A stretch of DNA of 64,000 nt from Pseudomonas baetica (GTDB taxonomy: Bacteria; Pseudomonadota; Gammaproteobacteria; Pseudomonadales; Pseudomonadaceae), in assembly GCF_019733355.1 (NCBI RefSeq), contig NZ_JAIHLQ010000026.1:1-64000 (forward strand), in the 5' to 3' direction. The position numbers were made by a program, and so were the translations under genes. Numbering within the stretch: the stretch's first letter is position 1; every line of letters begins with the position of its first letter. The notes beneath the pieces are model-generated. The model saw only the letters and a list, made by a program, of their open reading frames with translations. It did no database searches and was not told the DNA's origin. Shown one piece after another: positions 25,173 to 33,567 of the stretch.

Positions 25173-27119
25173 ATGCAGCTGTACCTCTGTGAAAAACCTT
25201 CCCAGGCCAAAGACATTGCGGCCGTACTCGGCGCAAAGCGCCGGGGCGACGGCTGCTGGCTGGGAACAGACGTCACGGTAACCTGGTGCATCGGCCACTT
25301 GCTGGAAACGGCCCCGCCGGATGCCTACGACGCCCGCTACAAGCGCTGGGTGCTGGCCGATCTGCCGATCATCCCGGACAAGTGGAAAATGACCGTCAAG
25401 CCACGCACCGCCAGCCAGTACAAAGCCGTGAAACGCCTGCTCGGCGAGGCCAGCGAGCTGATCATCGCCACCGACGCCGACCGTGAGGGCGAGATGATCG
25501 CCCGGGAACTGGTCGAGCATTGCCGCTATCGCGGGCCGATCCGGCGATTGTGGCTGTCAGCGCTGGATGAGGCATCGATCCGCAAAGCTTTGGCCGCGCT
25601 GAAACCGGGGGCCGAAACGTTCAGCCTGTATCACTCGGCGCTGGGTCGCTCGCGGGCAGACTGGCTGATAGGCATGAACATGAGTCGCCTGTTCACCCTG
25701 CTAGGCCGTCAGTCGGGCTATCAAGGTGTGTTGCCGGTCGGTCGAGTCCAGACGCCGACATTGCGGCTGGTGGTGGATCGTGATCGCAGCATCGCCGATT
25801 TCGTGCCGGTGCCGTTTTGGGCGATCGATGTGCAACTGCTGCACAACGGCACACCGTTTACCGCGCAATGGCGCGCCCCGTCGGATGTTTGTGACGATCA
25901 GGATCGCTGCCTGAACCTGGCACTGGCGCAGCAAGCTGCCGCCGCGATCAGCAGCGCCGCCAGTGCACGGGTGGTGAAGTTGCGAACCGAGCGTATACGC
26001 GAAGTGGCGCCCCTGCCCTTCGACCTCGGCACCTTGCAGGAAGTCTGCTCGAAGAAGCTCGGCCTCGGCGCCCAGGAAACCCTCGACATCGCCCAGGCGC
26101 TGTACGAAACCTACAAGGTCATCACCTACCCGCGCAGCGATTGCGGGTTTCTGCCGCTAAGCCAGCACAGTGAGGCGCCGGGGATTCTCGCAGCGCTGCG
26201 TCAGGCTGACCCAAGCCTTGAAGCGCTGCGGGGCTTTCTTGAGCCTCAGCGAAAATCCCGAGCGTGGAACGACGCCAAGGTCAGCGCGCACCACGGCATC
26301 ATTCCCACTGCAGCGGCGAAAAATCTTGAGCGCCTGAGCGGCAAACACCGGGCGGTCTACACGCTAATCCGCGCACGTTATCTGGCGCAGTTCCTGCCCA
26401 ATCATGAATACGATCGAACCCAGGCCGATTTCGATTGCGGCGGTGAAGCGTTGCGCGCCGTCGGCAAACAGATCATCGAACCGGGCTGGAAACGCGCTTT
26501 ACCCGAAGCACTCGCACCGGCCAAAGGGCGCGAAGCACCCGCACCGCAAACCTTGCCGGCACTGACCCAAGGCGTCGAGTGCGCTGTGGTGGAGGTGAAG
26601 TTCAAAGACTTGTGGACGCAACCACCCAAGCCCTACACCGAAGGTGACCTGATCAAGGCGATGAAGAACGTCGCCAAACTGGTGGAAGATCCACTGCTCA
26701 AGCAGAAACTCAAGGACACCACCGGCATTGGCACTGAAGCCACCCGTGCGTCGATCATTCAGGGACTGCTGGATCGCGGTTATCTGGTGAAAAACGGCAA
26801 GGCGCTGGCCGCCACACCCGCCGCATTCAGCCTGATCGACGCCGTGCCCCGTGCCATTGCCGACCCTGGCACTACGGCGATTTGGGAGCAGGCGCTGGAC
26901 ATGGTGCAGAGCGGCGAGATGAGCCTGGAAGAGTTCGTCACCAAGCAGGCGGCATGGATGAGCAAGCAAGTGACACGCTGCTCCCATTTGAACCTGACCA
27001 TCAGCGGTCCACCGCCTGCTGGCAAAGCTGCCACACCCTGGAAGAAAAAACGCAAATCGACCCGAAGCAACACCGCCGTGGCGACCAAACGAAAGGCAAA
27101 ACCGGCAGTTAAAAAGTGA
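25173..27119 (+). CDS. topB: DNA topoisomerase III
   Basis: This 648-residue type IA topoisomerase relaxes and decatenates DNA. The TOPRIM domain starts at the N-terminus (LYLCEKPSQAKDIA) with the acidic ATDADREGEM. The catalytic tyrosine lies in VITYPRSDCGFLP, and IGTEATRASIIQGLLDRGYL is a further conserved block. The tail is lysine-rich (KKKRKSTRSNTAVATKRKAKPAVKK region), likely for DNA binding. I prefer ATG 25173 (MQLYLCEKPSQ), matching homologue starts; ATG 25164 is nine bases upstream. A LexA-type box lies upstream. Confidence 0.94.
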   Translation: MQLYLCEKPSQAKDIAAVLGAKRRGDGCWLGTDVTVTWCIGHLLETAPPDAYDARYKRWVLADLPIIPDKWKMTVKPRTASQYKAVKRLLGEASELIIATDADREGEMIARELVEHCRYRGPIRRLWLSALDEASIRKALAALKPGAETFSLYHSALGRSRADWLIGMNMSRLFTLLGRQSGYQGVLPVGRVQTPTLRLVVDRDRSIADFVPVPFWAIDVQLLHNGTPFTAQWRAPSDVCDDQDRCLNLALAQQAAAAISSAASARVVKLRTERIREVAPLPFDLGTLQEVCSKKLGLGAQETLDIAQALYETYKVITYPRSDCGFLPLSQHSEAPGILAALRQADPSLEALRGFLEPQRKSRAWNDAKVSAHHGIIPTAAAKNLERLSGKHRAVYTLIRARYLAQFLPNHEYDRTQADFDCGGEALRAVGKQIIEPGWKRALPEALAPAKGREAPAPQTLPALTQGVECAVVEVKFKDLWTQPPKPYTEGDLIKAMKNVAKLVEDPLLKQKLKDTTGIGTEATRASIIQGLLDRGYLVKNGKALAATPAAFSLIDAVPRAIADPGTTAIWEQALDMVQSGEMSLEEFVTKQAAWMSKQVTRCSHLNLTISGPPPAGKAATPWKKKRKSTRSNTAVATKRKAKPAVKK

Positions 27120-27167
27120 AACGCGCTACTGTTTCCGAGAGGTCCATCACTTTCAGGAACCCAAAGC

Positions 27168-27671
27168 ATGCCCACCCTAGAACTGCACCCCGCCCAACGC
27201 GATGAACTCGAAACCCTCGAAAACCTGATGCAGTTCTACATGTACGACTTCAGCCAATGGCTGCCGTTGAAACTTGCTGCACATGGCTTCTTCCCTATCC
27301 AATCGAAAGCCGAATACTGGCGCCACCCGGCAACCCAACCGTTCCTGATACGAGTCGACGACGAACTCGCCGGCTTCGTGACCGTTGATAGCGAAACGCA
27401 TATCGACGGTGCGGAGCACAACATCGGCTACTTCTTCCTCGCCCGGCGCTTTCGTGGCCAAGGCGTCGCGCAGTTTGTCGTCTCTGCCCTCTTGAGCCGG
27501 ATCCCCGGTCAATGGCAAATTTTCCATATCGACGCCAACCTGCCGGCACAGCGCTTCTGGGCCAAGCTGATCCCGGAATTGACCGGCGGCGCTTTCACCT
27601 TGTACCAGCGTGAAATGGACGGTTACCCGTGCACGTTCTACGCCCTGCACTCACCTTTTTCCGTTGCCTGA
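27168..27671 (+). CDS. GNAT-family N-acetyltransferase
   Basis: This 167-residue GNAT protein has ELAGFVTVD in the central strands, the acetyl-CoA loop region in FFLARRFRGQGVAQFVVSALLSRI, and IDANLPAQRFWAKLI as the C-terminal helix-strand block. The N-terminus (LENLMQFYMYDFSQWL) is typical of a small GNAT subgroup. The substrate is unknown. It follows topB by 48 bp and may be read with it. Confidence 0.85.
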   Translation: MPTLELHPAQRDELETLENLMQFYMYDFSQWLPLKLAAHGFFPIQSKAEYWRHPATQPFLIRVDDELAGFVTVDSETHIDGAEHNIGYFFLARRFRGQGVAQFVVSALLSRIPGQWQIFHIDANLPAQRFWAKLIPELTGGAFTLYQREMDGYPCTFYALHSPFSVA

Positions 27672-28182
27672 ACGGATTCTTTCTCATTCCAAAACTGCTT
27701 TGTCCGACAATATGTAGTGACCAAAAATAATCACTACAAAACCGTTGACGGCATCGTTTTGCTTTTGCATGATGAAGACGTTCCCCGATCGGGAACATTT
27801 GGTAACACGCTTGAGCAAACTCGTCTGACCGCCGAGTTGTTTTTTCCGGATACACGCTGCCCACAAGGCAGATTGAAGAAGCTGACCTGGCCTGAACGTC
27901 CAGTACAAGGACGAGAAACGCTGGCGAAAATTCTCAAGACGCTTGTGGTCGACCCTGAAAACGTCGGCAAGGAGCCTCCCGGTTTTCGCTGTTTCTCTTC
28001 GTTGTGACGCTATTGCGTAGCAGTTATTCAACACGACTACATGCAACAGATGCACGACCCCGTACATCAAACGGGCGAGCGCTGACGTCCTGGTTTCGGT
28101 GCCAGGGATCAACTAACCGATGGGCTACCTGTATTAGCGAATCAACTTTGAAAGATCACCAAACTGGTCAAGGGGCAACATC
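27672..28182. other. 511-bp AT-richer region without a confident gene
   Basis: Two overlapping reading frames run through this stretch: a plus-strand one (27717-28007, GTG start, 96 codons) and a minus-strand one (27684-28112, 142 codons). Neither has a recognisable domain or a clear ribosome site, and base composition is lower in GC than the flanks. It may be a remnant of an inserted gene. I see no RNA gene. Confidence 0.5.
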
Positions 28183-28512
28183 ATGAATCTGAACAATCAA
28201 CCTAATATCGAAGAACTGGCTCGTATGTTCGCTGCGCAGAAAGACAGCCACGACAGCCATATTCTGTGGATCAGCAAGTCGGGGCAGGTGCATATCGACT
28301 GCCTGTCGCCCCACGCTGGCGAAGAAGAGTTCGAGCAGAACAACCAGAACCTGTTGGCCCGCCTGAAGATGTACCGTCGCGGCCACGGCTATGTCGGCAA
28401 AAAAGCGGCAGCCGATAGGGACTTCATCGGTAATGTTCTGCAAACGCTGAAACAGGCGTGGGACTCGATGCAGAACAAGAACGAAGTTCGGGTGATTGAT
28501 CGGTTCTGCTGA
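28183..28512 (+). CDS. small conserved-looking hypothetical protein
   Basis: I do not recognise this 109-residue soluble protein. It is rich in charged residues, has no signal peptide or membrane helix, and contains HILWISKSGQVHIDCLSP and RRGHGYVGKKAAADRDFIGNVLQTLKQAWD. ATG 28183 is preceded by AAGGGG about 8 bases upstream, and a strong intrinsic terminator follows 20 bp after the stop, both supporting a real gene. Its neighbours give no functional clue. Confidence 0.7.
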   Translation: MNLNNQPNIEELARMFAAQKDSHDSHILWISKSGQVHIDCLSPHAGEEEFEQNNQNLLARLKMYRRGHGYVGKKAAADRDFIGNVLQTLKQAWDSMQNKNEVRVIDRFC

Positions 28513-28531
28513 TTGACTGCTTCAACACTAT

Positions 28532-28567
28532 AAAGGGCCTGCTTCTTTAAGAAGCAGGCCCTTTTTT
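28532..28567. terminator. intrinsic terminator
   Basis: AAAGGGCCTGCTTC-TTTAA-GAAGCAGGCCCTTT followed by TTT is a perfect 14-bp stem with a 5-base loop and a T run. The stem's A and T ends make it work in both directions, so it can end the small gene at 28183 and the convergent cynR. Confidence 0.92.
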
Positions 28568-28582
28568 ATTGAGTGCTTACAA

Positions 28583-29461
28583 TCAGAGCGAGAGTTCCAG
28601 GACTAGATTCATAAATGCCACCGCCGCCGCACTGTGATAGTTATTGCGCCGCCGCAACAACGCGGCGCCACGCTGCGGCGCTTCGCACTCGACCCGCAGA
28701 CTGCGCAATGCCCGATCCTCAGTCGCAATCGCCTCCGGCAACATCGTCGCCATCGGCGAATGCCGCACTACCTCCAGCAACGTACTTACCGAATTCACCT
28801 CAATGCGCACCTGCGGCGTGATTCCGTGCTGACGAAAATACTCATCGACCGACAAGCGCGTGATGAAGTCCGACGCCAGCAAGGCGAAATCCAGCTGCGC
28901 GATATCGTCAGGCGTCAGCACTGAATCACTTTCATACAACGGATGCTCGCGCCCGACCATGACACCCAGGGTCTCGGTAAACGCCGGAATGCACTCGATG
29001 TCCGGGCTGCGTACGGGGGTGAACGCAATCGCAATGTCCAGCGAGTCATCCGCCAGACCCGCCTCGATGCCGTCCATCGACAACTCGAAGATTTCCAGAT
29101 GAATCCCCGGATATCGCGCCGCGTAGTCGCGTACCAGCGGCCCGACCAGATACGCCATAAACGTTGGCGTCATCGCCAGGCGCAACGTACCGCGGCTCAG
29201 GTCCTTCACGTCATGCAGTGCGCGCTTGCCCGCCTCCAACTCCACCAGCACCCGACGTGCACATTCAATGTATGCCTGGCCGGCATCGGTGGCTTTGACC
29301 GTACGTGAAGTTCGATCAAACAGGCTCACCCCTAGTGTTTCTTCCAGTTGGCGAATCTGTTGCGACAAGGTTGGCTGCGACACATGCAGCGCCTCGGCCG
29401 CGCGAGTGAAGCCGCCGTGATCGGCAACGGCCAGCAGGTAACGCAAATGTCGCAGCAGCAT
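28583..29461 (-). CDS. cynR: LysR-family cyn operon regulator CynR
   Basis: This 292-residue LysR regulator closely resembles E. coli CynR along its length: LLRHLRYLLAVADHGGFTRAAEALHVSQP at the N-terminus, LRLAMTPTFMAYLVGPL and LDIAIAFTPVRSPDIECIP in the effector domain. It activates cyanate-degradation genes in response to cyanate. I chose ATG 29461, which aligns with the CynR start, over ATG 29563. It is divergent from cynS-cynT across 122 bp. Confidence 0.93.
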   Translation of the reverse strand: MLLRHLRYLLAVADHGGFTRAAEALHVSQPTLSQQIRQLEETLGVSLFDRTSRTVKATDAGQAYIECARRVLVELEAGKRALHDVKDLSRGTLRLAMTPTFMAYLVGPLVRDYAARYPGIHLEIFELSMDGIEAGLADDSLDIAIAFTPVRSPDIECIPAFTETLGVMVGREHPLYESDSVLTPDDIAQLDFALLASDFITRLSVDEYFRQHGITPQVRIEVNSVSTLLEVVRHSPMATMLPEAIATEDRALRSLRVECEAPQRGAALLRRRNNYHSAAAVAFMNLVLELSL

Positions 29462-29476
29462 GTGGGAGCACCATCT

Positions 29477-29491
29477 ATAGGCAAGGCTTAT
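29477..29491. promoter_or_regulatory. CynR-type dyad candidate
   Basis: ATAGGC-AAG-GCTTAT is an imperfect dyad with ATA/TAT ends in the divergent cynR-cynS region, in the usual place for a LysR recognition site. The match to a CynR consensus is inferred, not checked. Confidence 0.35.
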
Positions 29492-29583
29492 GCGAATCAT
29501 TGTATATCGGTCTTGGACGCTATGGATGAATCGGCAGAAGATCAATCCCACACAGCAAGCCAACCCCTGAAAGGAGTGACACC

Positions 29584-30051
29584 ATGCAACAGTCCCACGC
29601 CTACAACGACGCCAGCCTGGCCCTGACCACCCGCATTCTGGACATCAAGGCACGCAAGAATCTGTCGTGGCAGGATCTCGCCGACGGCACCGGCCTCAGC
29701 CTGGCGTACGTCACCGCCGCCTTGCTCGGCCAACATCCGCTGTCGGCAAACGCCGCCCAAGTGGTGGGCGACAAGCTTGAACTGGACGCCGACGCTGTCG
29801 CGGCCCTGCAAATCATCCCGCTGCGTGGCAGCCTTAGCGGCGTGCCGACCGACCCAACCATCTATCGCTTCCATGAAATGATCCAGATCTACGGCACCAC
29901 CCTCAAAGCACTGGTTCACGAGCAGTTCGGCGACGGCATCATCAGCGCAATCAACTTCAAACTCGACATCAAGAAAGTCGAAGACCCGGAAGGCGGCTCT
30001 CGCGCCGTGGTCACCCTCGACGGCAAGTTCCTGCCCCTGCGTCCGTTCTGA
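29584..30051 (+). CDS. cynS: cyanate hydratase (cyanase)
   Basis: The 155-residue enzyme converts cyanate and bicarbonate to ammonia and CO2. It has an N-terminal helical domain (NLSWQDLADGTGLSLAYVTAALLG) and the catalytic C-terminal domain with Arg95, Glu98 and Ser121, one position off the E. coli R96/E99/S122 triad (YRFHEMIQIYG, FGDGIISAI). GGAG in GAAAGGAGTGACACC gives a strong ribosome site. It precedes cynT on the same strand. Confidence 0.97.
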   Translation: MQQSHAYNDASLALTTRILDIKARKNLSWQDLADGTGLSLAYVTAALLGQHPLSANAAQVVGDKLELDADAVAALQIIPLRGSLSGVPTDPTIYRFHEMIQIYGTTLKALVHEQFGDGIISAINFKLDIKKVEDPEGGSRAVVTLDGKFLPLRPF

Positions 30052-30058
30052 TGTGCCC

Positions 30059-30081
30059 GGCCCGCACTTTGCGTGCGGGCC
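30059..30081 (+). other. intercistronic hairpin between cynS and cynT
   Basis: GGCCCGCAC-TTTGC-GTGCGGGCC is a perfect 9-bp stem just after the cynS stop. There is no T tract, so it more likely stabilises or processes the mRNA than stops transcription. Confidence 0.7.
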
Positions 30082-30111
30082 ATCCGATCTCCCTTCAACG
30101 AGGACATGCAC

Positions 30112-30771
30112 ATGAAAGCCCTGATCGACGGTTTCCTGAAATTCCAGAACGAAGCCTTTCCGCAACGCACCGAACTGTTCAAACACCTGGCAACCACCCA
30201 GCAGCCCGGCACATTGTTTATCACCTGTTCCGACAGCCGCGTGGTGCCGGAACTGCTGACCCAGCAAGAACCCGGCGAACTGTTCGTGATCCGCAACGCC
30301 GGCAATATCGTGCCGTCCTACAGTCCGCATCCGGGCGGGGTTTCGGCGACAGTGGAATATGCGGTCGCGGTGCTTGGCGTGACCGACATTGTCATCTGCG
30401 GCCATTCCGATTGCGGCGCGATGACGGCGATTGCGAAATGCAAATGCATGAATCACCTGCCTGCCGTCAGCGGCTGGCTGCAACATGCCGAGTCGGCAAA
30501 AGTGGTGAATGAAGCGCGGCCGCATGCCAATGACGCGGCAAAATTGAGTTCGATGGTGCGCGAAAACGTGATCGCGCAACTGGCGAATATCCAGACACAT
30601 CCGAGCGTGCGCCTGGCACAGGAGAAAGGCCTGCTGAATCTGCATGGTTGGGTGTATGACATCGAGACCGGCTCGATCGATGCGCTGTCCTCGGACCGCC
30701 GTACCTTTGTGCCGCTGGCCGAGCAACCGGCAACTTGCGCCGTTCAGGCAAACACCAGCGCAGCAGCCTGA
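30112..30771 (+). CDS. cynT: beta-class carbonic anhydrase, cyanate-linked
   Basis: This 219-residue beta carbonic anhydrase supplies bicarbonate for cyanase. Its zinc ligands are Cys39 (TCSDSRV, with Asp41 and Arg43), His98 and Cys101 (GHSDCGAM). ATG 30112 follows ACGAGG. The order cynS-cynT is reversed from E. coli cynTSX, and no cynX transporter is present. Confidence 0.95.
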   Translation: MKALIDGFLKFQNEAFPQRTELFKHLATTQQPGTLFITCSDSRVVPELLTQQEPGELFVIRNAGNIVPSYSPHPGGVSATVEYAVAVLGVTDIVICGHSDCGAMTAIAKCKCMNHLPAVSGWLQHAESAKVVNEARPHANDAAKLSSMVRENVIAQLANIQTHPSVRLAQEKGLLNLHGWVYDIETGSIDALSSDRRTFVPLAEQPATCAVQANTSAAA

Positions 30772-30789
30772 ATTACATTGCGCCCCTAT

Positions 30790-30813
30790 GGCGAGGGAGC
30801 CTGCTCCCCCGCC
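30790..30813. repeat. single REP arm of second family
   Basis: GGCGAGGGAGCCTGCTCCCCCGCC is a degenerate, self-complementary arm of the family seen at 23324-23456. It sits between the convergent cynT and ProA-like genes and could act as a transcription stop. Confidence 0.65.
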
Positions 30814-30823
30814 ACAGCTTCTT

Positions 30824-32326
30824 TCAGCGCTTCACACCGAGATCAATCTGGGTCATACGGCTGCGAACGGTAAACACACCATCGCCCGAAAGAATCGCAC
30901 TGCGCGCGAACAACCGCCCGCTCTCCCAGTTCGAAAGTCCCAGCTCCGGCTTGTTCAGCGCGTACTGCCCATCGACCCAGCGGGTAATGCCATTACCCAC
31001 GAACGGTGCGTTGACCGCGTTATAAAACCGCTCCTGAACCTGCGCATCCTCGCTGATCAGCGACACGGTAAATTGCGGGCTGTAACGATTGAACAGCGCA
31101 ATCGCCTGATCCAGATCGTCAACGATCATCAGACTGACTTCCGGGGTTTCTTCCCATTCCCACTCACGACCCAACTCCAACTCTGCCAACGGTTCGGCCA
31201 GTGCTTCGCTCTGATAGCCCTCGGCGCGATAGACCTCGACCGTCGTGCCTTGCCATTCAGCAGGCAGACAACGTTCGCTGCCCTCGACGATGTGCAATTT
31301 GCAGCCCTGGCCGCGTGCGGTACCGGCCTGTTGCAGCGCGTCGAGGAACAGCGGCACCAGTTCATCGGCGCATTCGCGCTGAATCAGGCAGACATTCAGG
31401 GTGTTGCAGACCTTGCGATCCAGCGAGTTGCGCACCACCGCCGCAAAGCGTTTGGCGTCAGCCTCACGATCGGCGATCAACCACGCACCACCGGTGCCAT
31501 GCAGACTGACCGCCGTTCCCGCCTGCTGGGCAATGCTGCCCAATTGACTGACTGCACGTCCTGACCCGCGAGCCACCGCCAACGACAGACGCCGATCAGC
31601 AAACATCGCCCAACCGGCGGCGTGATTGACACTCTCCACCAGCGACACCGCGCCCACGGGCAGACCGGCCGCAGCCAGCGCCGGGTTCAACGCGTGAGCG
31701 ACAATGGCCTGCGCCGTGCCCAACGCATCGCTGCCAATGCGCAGTACCGCCGTGTTACCGGTGCGCAAGACACCCGCCGCATCGGCAAATACATTCGGGC
31801 GACCTTCGAAGACAAATGCAACGATGCCCAGCGGCGAGATCACTTGCTCGACCTTCCAGCCATCGTGCTCGACGCTGCTGATGACTTTGCCGCGCGTCGG
31901 TGCGGCATCACGCCAGGCGCGCAGGCCGGCAATCATGTCGCGGCGCATGCGCTCATCAGCGAGTAACCGCGTGGTGGAACGCCCACGCACCTTGGCCCGT
32001 TCAATATCGGCGAGGTTGGCGGCCTCGATCTGCACCCAGCAATCGGGGGTTTCCAGGCGCTGCGCGAACAGATCGAAAAACTGACTGATCGCCTCATCTG
32101 ACACCGCCGATAACGCGGTAAATGCCGCTGCCGCACGCTCAATCGCCACGGCGGCCGCGTGTTGATCGGCCACCGGAATCAGCAACAACTCGCCACTCAC
32201 CTGCTCCACCAGCAGGTGGTCACCGGGCTGAAAGCGCGCGGCCAGTTCGGGGCTGACCACGGTGACGCGGTTACCAGCGAAAGGGATCGGCGTGCCAGCG
32301 ACTAGACGTTCGAGCGCAAGAGACAT
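30824..32326 (-). CDS. ProA-like aldehyde dehydrogenase (ALDH18 type)
   Basis: This 500-residue enzyme has the glutamate-5-semialdehyde dehydrogenase core: ISPLGIVAFVFEGRPNVFADAAGVLRTGNTAVLR, SVNHAAGWAMF, and the catalytic cysteine in DRKVCNTLNVCLI. True ProA is about 417 residues; this one has an N-terminal extra domain of about 75 residues (DHLLVEQVSGELLLIPVADQH). There is no proB next to it, so it is probably a paralogue with another semialdehyde substrate. The start ATG 32326 is followed directly by the conserved MSLALERLVAGTP segment. Confidence 0.8.
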   Translation of the reverse strand: MSLALERLVAGTPIPFAGNRVTVVSPELAARFQPGDHLLVEQVSGELLLIPVADQHAAAVAIERAAAAFTALSAVSDEAISQFFDLFAQRLETPDCWVQIEAANLADIERAKVRGRSTTRLLADERMRRDMIAGLRAWRDAAPTRGKVISSVEHDGWKVEQVISPLGIVAFVFEGRPNVFADAAGVLRTGNTAVLRIGSDALGTAQAIVAHALNPALAAAGLPVGAVSLVESVNHAAGWAMFADRRLSLAVARGSGRAVSQLGSIAQQAGTAVSLHGTGGAWLIADREADAKRFAAVVRNSLDRKVCNTLNVCLIQRECADELVPLFLDALQQAGTARGQGCKLHIVEGSERCLPAEWQGTTVEVYRAEGYQSEALAEPLAELELGREWEWEETPEVSLMIVDDLDQAIALFNRYSPQFTVSLISEDAQVQERFYNAVNAPFVGNGITRWVDGQYALNKPELGLSNWESGRLFARSAILSGDGVFTVRSRMTQIDLGVKR

Positions 32327-32391
32327 GAAGCGGATTCACCATGCAGAGAGCGGGCGAAAAATGTATAGCAAAAGTCTTTGAGCGTCACGCC

Positions 32392-33465
32392 TCAAGCCAG
32401 AGATTGCAGGCGCGCGTGCACCAGTCCTTTGACATTACGCATCACGGCGGCGTTGGCCTCCTCCATCTGGCCGACCTGCTTGAGTGCTTCTTCCAGTTCG
32501 CCACGAGCGTGCGCCTCTAACGCAGCCTGGCCGCTGCTGTGCACCAGTCGATGAGGCAATTCCATACGCCGGAAGTCGGCGTCACGTTGCTGACCCTGAT
32601 TCTGTTCGCCGTAATACCACTGGCCGAACAAGCATTCGGTTTCATCCGGCAGGGACAATGGCGCGTGAGGCTTGGGGTTGAGCAATCGGTCGTAGACCGT
32701 GACTTTCAGGGTCAGCTCTTGCAGGTTGGCCAGTTCGATATCGGATAAAAGGTGCGATTGGTCGATTTCGCGCTGCATTTGCTGCGCCTGGCCGTACATA
32801 CCGGCCATGGCTTCTTCGGTCTTGTCGATGATCGCTGCGAACGCACCGGAGACCTGGCTCTGCTGCGAAATAGACTGCTTCGCCTGATCGATTTCGTGCT
32901 GGATGGCCGAGGTTTCCTTAACGATTTCCCGAGTGGCTTCAGCGGTTTTTTCTGCCAGCAAACGCACCTCACTCGCCACGACCGCAAAACCGCGCCCCGT
33001 CTCCCCTGCGCGGGCCGCCTCAATGGCGGCGTTGAGCGCCAGGAGATTGGTCTTGCGCGCGATGTCACTGATCAGATCGACGATGCGGTCGATTTCACTA
33101 GCGCGGCTGACCAAGTGAGTAATCACGCCTTCGAGTGCTCCCAGGCCCGCGGCCATGACCCGCGATTGCTCCTGCAAATGAGCGACTTGCGCGCGGTTGT
33201 CGATGGCCGAACTGGCGACGGCTTCGGCGCGTTGATGGTTCAGTTTGAGGCGCTGGTTGAGCATCGAGAACGATTCGCTGACCGGCGCCAACGAGTTGCC
33301 GCACGTCAACAAGTGCTGCGCCAGGCCCTGGAAAAAATCGCGATCGCGCCGTTCGGCCGTGTGGGCCGCCAGCAGCGCTTCATCAATCGGCACGGGGGCC
33401 GGTTCCACTACGACCGTGGAAGCCCCGCTGTCCGCGAGCGTTTTTTTGCGCCATGTGAAATTCAT
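32392..33465 (-). CDS. soluble methyl-accepting chemotaxis protein with CZB domain
   Basis: This 357-residue cytoplasmic chemoreceptor lacks transmembrane helices. Its signalling hairpin tip is intact (IARKTNLLALNAAIEAARAGETGRGFAVVASEVRLLAEKTAEATREI). A C-terminal CZB zinc-binding domain follows with ECLFGQWYYGEQ and LPHRLVHSSG. CZB receptors sense zinc or hypochlorous acid through a redox-active zinc-cysteine centre. I chose ATG 33465 (MNFTWRKK), preceded by GGGGG at 8 bases, over ATG 33531. Confidence 0.9.
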   Translation of the reverse strand: MNFTWRKKTLADSGASTVVVEPAPVPIDEALLAAHTAERRDRDFFQGLAQHLLTCGNSLAPVSESFSMLNQRLKLNHQRAEAVASSAIDNRAQVAHLQEQSRVMAAGLGALEGVITHLVSRASEIDRIVDLISDIARKTNLLALNAAIEAARAGETGRGFAVVASEVRLLAEKTAEATREIVKETSAIQHEIDQAKQSISQQSQVSGAFAAIIDKTEEAMAGMYGQAQQMQREIDQSHLLSDIELANLQELTLKVTVYDRLLNPKPHAPLSLPDETECLFGQWYYGEQNQGQQRDADFRRMELPHRLVHSSGQAALEAHARGELEEALKQVGQMEEANAAVMRNVKGLVHARLQSLA

Positions 33466-33567
33466 CGCCAAATCCCCCGACGCCAGCGCGCCAAAAACGC
33501 GGGACGATACGAATGAACCTGGCCGGATCAAACCTCCAATTGTGCGAAATATCGGGAGACCACGCGG

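Noticed and set aside
27684..28112. Possible 142-residue minus-strand gene
   Set aside because: It overlaps another equally weak frame, has no domain or clear ribosome site, and its residues look random.
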